Below, in pieces: positions 61,817 to 64,000 of a stretch of DNA of 64,000 nt. The notes under the pieces are model-generated. The model was not told the origin of the DNA, did not search any database, and saw only the letters and a program-made list of their open reading frames with translations. Position numbers and translations under genes: made by a program. The stretch is from Hyposmocoma kahamanoa (lineage: Eukaryota > Arthropoda > Insecta > Lepidoptera > Cosmopterigidae): assembly GCF_003589595.1 (NCBI RefSeq), contig NW_020653765.1, positions 1,803,800-1,867,799 of the forward strand, in the 5' to 3' direction. Every line of letters begins with the position of its first letter. Position 1 is the stretch's first letter.

Positions 61817-62070
61817 ATTGCAATGTCATGGCATATTTTTATTGACAATGTAGCGAGTGCAATTCAACGGCATTAGTTTTACTGGCAATAAAGCGATTGC
61901 AATACCCTAACGTATTTCTAGCTACAATAAAGCGATTGCAATGTTCTGCAATGACACATTTTTTTCTGTCAATATAACGATTGCAATTTCTTAATATATT
62001 TTTCCTAAGAATATGGCGATTGCAATGTCATGACAAGTAAAATATTTACTGAAAATATAACGATCACAAT
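61817..62070 (+). repeat. degenerate ~40-bp tandem array of ATTGCAAT motifs
   Basis: GCGATTGCAAT or a close variant starts a unit with the 8-mer at 61817, 61857, 61896, 61935, 61980, 62019 and 62063, giving spacings of 39-45 bases. Most units also carry an (A)ATAAAGCG or AATATAACG-type lead-in. Unit interiors are AT-rich and diverged. ATTGCAAT resembles a compressed C/EBP site, but that is only a resemblance. Confidence 0.75.
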
Positions 62071-62573
62071 CTCTTGACGTAATTTTACTGATAATAGTAG
62101 AAATTGGAGGATAAAAAAAGAGAAAAGGTGTTGCGGTGGTTCTATACAGACAGATCCCTACCACCAGAAAAACAAAGCAATAGTGTACCAAGTTTCAAAT
62201 GGAAATCAAAAAAGGTCAAAAGTACCTACACTTTTTAAATTATATTGAAGAATTTTTCAAAATTGGAAATTTCAATATATGTGTATAAATGTAGGTACAT
62301 TGAGGATATATTCTAGTGGTATAAAAAATGGGAAGCATCTGTACTTAATCGGTTTGCGCCCCGGACGGCGATTTCAAAAGGGATCAGGAGCGGTGACTAC
62401 GCTTTAATTGAGTAGGAGTTTGTTTAATGTCGATGAACTTTACGTTCTATGTAAATTACGTTTCACGCAACAGGTGAATGAATATTTTTCTAAAACTTTA
62501 CGTACGGTTTTGAAGGATAAGAATGTTGGTGTAATTACAGGAACATGAGACTTGTCAACTTTACGTCTCATGC

Positions 62574-62892
62574 AGCACTTCACATGGCTACTTGTACTCG
62601 CTATTGGGTATTTGATGTATTTGGAAAAATACGACCGTCTACACATGGAGCGAAATAAGGTGTTAGTATAATTAATTTGCCCATAGAGTGGACAGTTTAC
62701 TTGCGTATTTGCCTATTTGGCTCCTTTGATGTGCATTAAGAAACCGACCAGCGCACGGTAAAGCGCGTTTGGTGTTTGTCTATTTGTCGAATAGGCCAAT
62801 AAGGCAAATAATTGGTTACACATGCTGTCTAAACATGGTAATTGTTTGCCAAATGTATCAGATATGCAAATACTATGCCATGTGCAGTGCCA
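62574..62892. mobile_element. inverted-repeat insert A in the split SINE
   Basis: GCACTTCACATGGC at the left and GCCATGTGCAGTGC at the right are inverted with one mismatch. No ORF. Superfamily unknown. Confidence 0.5.
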
Positions 62893-62921
62893 CCAACAGG
62901 ATGATGAGTGCAGTGGCAGTG

Positions 62922-63162
62922 AATTTACATTACGAAACTAACTTAATGCATGTTGAAATTGATTTCACGAAACTTGACTGACTGACTGACTTGTTAATCT
63001 TGTGACATCATGACACCGGTGGCATCCGAGTCATTTTTTGCAATGCATAATGTTGTTACACAGATATTAATGTACAAAATAACATAAGAATGTCTCGAAA
63101 ACGAAGACGTTGGTGGATTCACGAATGGTCACATCAAAATTAATCTATTCCGTAATGTAAAT
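62922..63162 (+). mobile_element. inverted-repeat insert B, possible PIF/Harbinger derivative
   Basis: AATTTACATTACGAAA at the left and, reverse-complemented, TAATTTACATTACGGAA at the right. From 63090 a short frame reads MSRKRRRWWIHEWSHQN and stops. RRRWW is a motif found near the start of Harbinger transposases (recalled). If so, this is a deletion derivative keeping the first codons. Confidence 0.45.
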
Positions 63163-63437
63163 TAGGCTTTACGATTAAAATTCTAAGTGACACTGCAACT
63201 GTTATAGAAACGTGCGTCGCTTACCACCAGACACACGACTTGCTTGAAAAAAATAACGCACAATACAGGACATTAGCTGGAGATCTATTTTTGAAAAGAT
63301 GTTATTAAACATATATTGTATTAACCTGACTAAAGATGTTTATGTTGTGCGTCTCAAATACACGATGTTAACGTTGATTTCCTAACGTATTCTATGCAGA
63401 GTACAATCTCGTCTTTATCTTTTATGATATCTGAGAT

Positions 63438-63680
63438 GAGTTGCAGTGCTACTCACAACTTAAAACAGCGAAGATCTGAGGACCACTGCCATGACACCGT
63501 CAGCCTGGAACATGAAGTTAACAAGTTCCATGTGCCTGGAGTTTCACCAACACCTACATCTTTCAAAACCGGAACGCATTTCTGCGCTCACATTATTGAT
63601 TGGCGGCAGAAATAAATATTATATTGGTAGTGGTAAATTTCCTTGAACGAATTCTTTCACTATGAGCTCTAATTGCTTTT
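63438..63680 (-). repeat. common SINE-like repeat (family 1), diverged
   Basis: Minus-strand copy with many substitutions, ending near GAGCTCTAATTGCTTTT. It accounts for the tail of the 80-codon minus-strand ORF at 63619-63861. Confidence 0.75.
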
Positions 63681-64000
63681 CAAATGTCGCACTGTATTTT
63701 TCCCAGTTTCCCTTAACTGCGAAATATCGAAAACCAATTACCGTAACAAAGTGACTACCCACAATTGAAATCGCAAATGAATTGGCTGCTAACCCAGTCA
63801 TTATTGCATCAAACAACAAATTTATCGATTTTGGCCTGCGTTTCCCAGTGATAATAGGCAATTTTTTTTAGTTATAAATTTTGTTGATAGAATTATAATA
63901 CAGTATTGACCGTAGAAAAATTAATTAGTGGAATTTTATTATTTTTTATTACTCACCTACTATGATTGACCTTTGAGACAATGCCTCCAATGTAACAACT

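Larger units (their letters stand above)
62502..63257 (+). repeat. old common SINE-like repeat (family 1) split by two inserts
   Basis: Three collinear SINE pieces remain: 62502-62570, about 62897-62921 and about 63164-63257. They are separated by two inverted-repeat-bounded inserts. This explains three otherwise isolated SINE fragments as one ancestral copy. Confidence 0.6.
56587..64000 (-). other. partial 5' intron of toy
   Basis: This is intron upstream of the exon at 56406-56586. It should be bounded on the right, outside the window, by the exon encoding the first half of the paired domain. It holds SINEs, inverted-repeat elements and a 40-bp tandem array. Positions 57060-57700, 58140-58890 and 60210-61130 show nothing recognisable. 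A 127-codon plus-strand ORF at 58359-58742 has no family resemblance and no splice or promoter context. Confidence 0.75.

Noticed and set aside
63619..63861. 80-codon minus-strand ORF
   Set aside because: Its C-terminal part is SINE family 1 sequence and the rest is not recognisable.
63955..64000. Minus-strand donor-like TAG/GTGAGT with VSK just upstream, as a possible first-half paired-domain exon
   Set aside because: The phase would fit (AG + A = Arg) and three residues match, but the surrounding residues do not match the near-invariant SNGCVSKILGR. Treated as chance.

Overview
This window is eukaryotic, most likely lepidopteran. It is AT-rich, contains no dense ORFs, and consists almost entirely of introns of one large developmental gene on the minus strand. 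That gene is a Pax6-class transcription factor. Its homeodomain flank and C-terminal motifs fit twin of eyeless (toy) better than eyeless. Six consecutive internal coding exons are present with matching splice phases, read right to left: 56406-56586 (second half of the paired domain), 37533-37758 (end of the paired domain and linker), 21812-21961 (acidic linker and homeodomain start), 20558-20640 (homeodomain middle), 2704-2885 (homeodomain end and proline-rich tail) and 1288-1472 (C-terminal activation region). Promoter, start codon, first half of the paired domain and last coding exon are not visible and should lie outside the window. No second host gene can be supported.

Layout: the gene's introns measure about 1.2, 17.7, 1.2, 15.6 and 18.6 kb, with 7.4 kb of a further 5' intron to the right and 1.3 kb of a 3' intron to the left. 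They are filled with small transposons. One SINE-like family of about 300 bp has some twenty recognisable copies in both orientations. Three tRNA-headed SINE families, 5'-truncated LINE ends (two of the Jockey/CR1 type and one RTE-type), a decayed Transib-like (RAG1-related) transposase on the minus strand at 7.0-8.6 kb, and at least eight non-autonomous inverted-repeat elements also occur. Several insertions are nested and readable to the base: a TTA-flanked foldback in a SINE tail at 12185, a TTAA-flanked element in a SINE at 39167, and a 535-bp hAT-like element with 8-bp duplications at 42894.

Between the repeats lie GC-richer, apparently single-copy blocks (1.95-2.1, 23.5-23.65, 24.8-25.4, 32.45-32.65, 38.6-39.0, 46.3-46.45, 51.2-51.7 and 53.0-53.4 kb). 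These are the natural candidates for head and eye enhancers. They include two TGATTGAT (PBX/Exd-type) sites, an inverted pair of Sox-like sites and a perfect palindromic RFX X-box; these are inferences from motif only. A roughly 40-bp degenerate tandem array of ATTGCAAT motifs at 61.8-62.1 kb and two clean hairpins (9.04 and 40.37 kb) are the most unusual structures not explained by ordinary transposon debris. No unmistakably new biological system was found.
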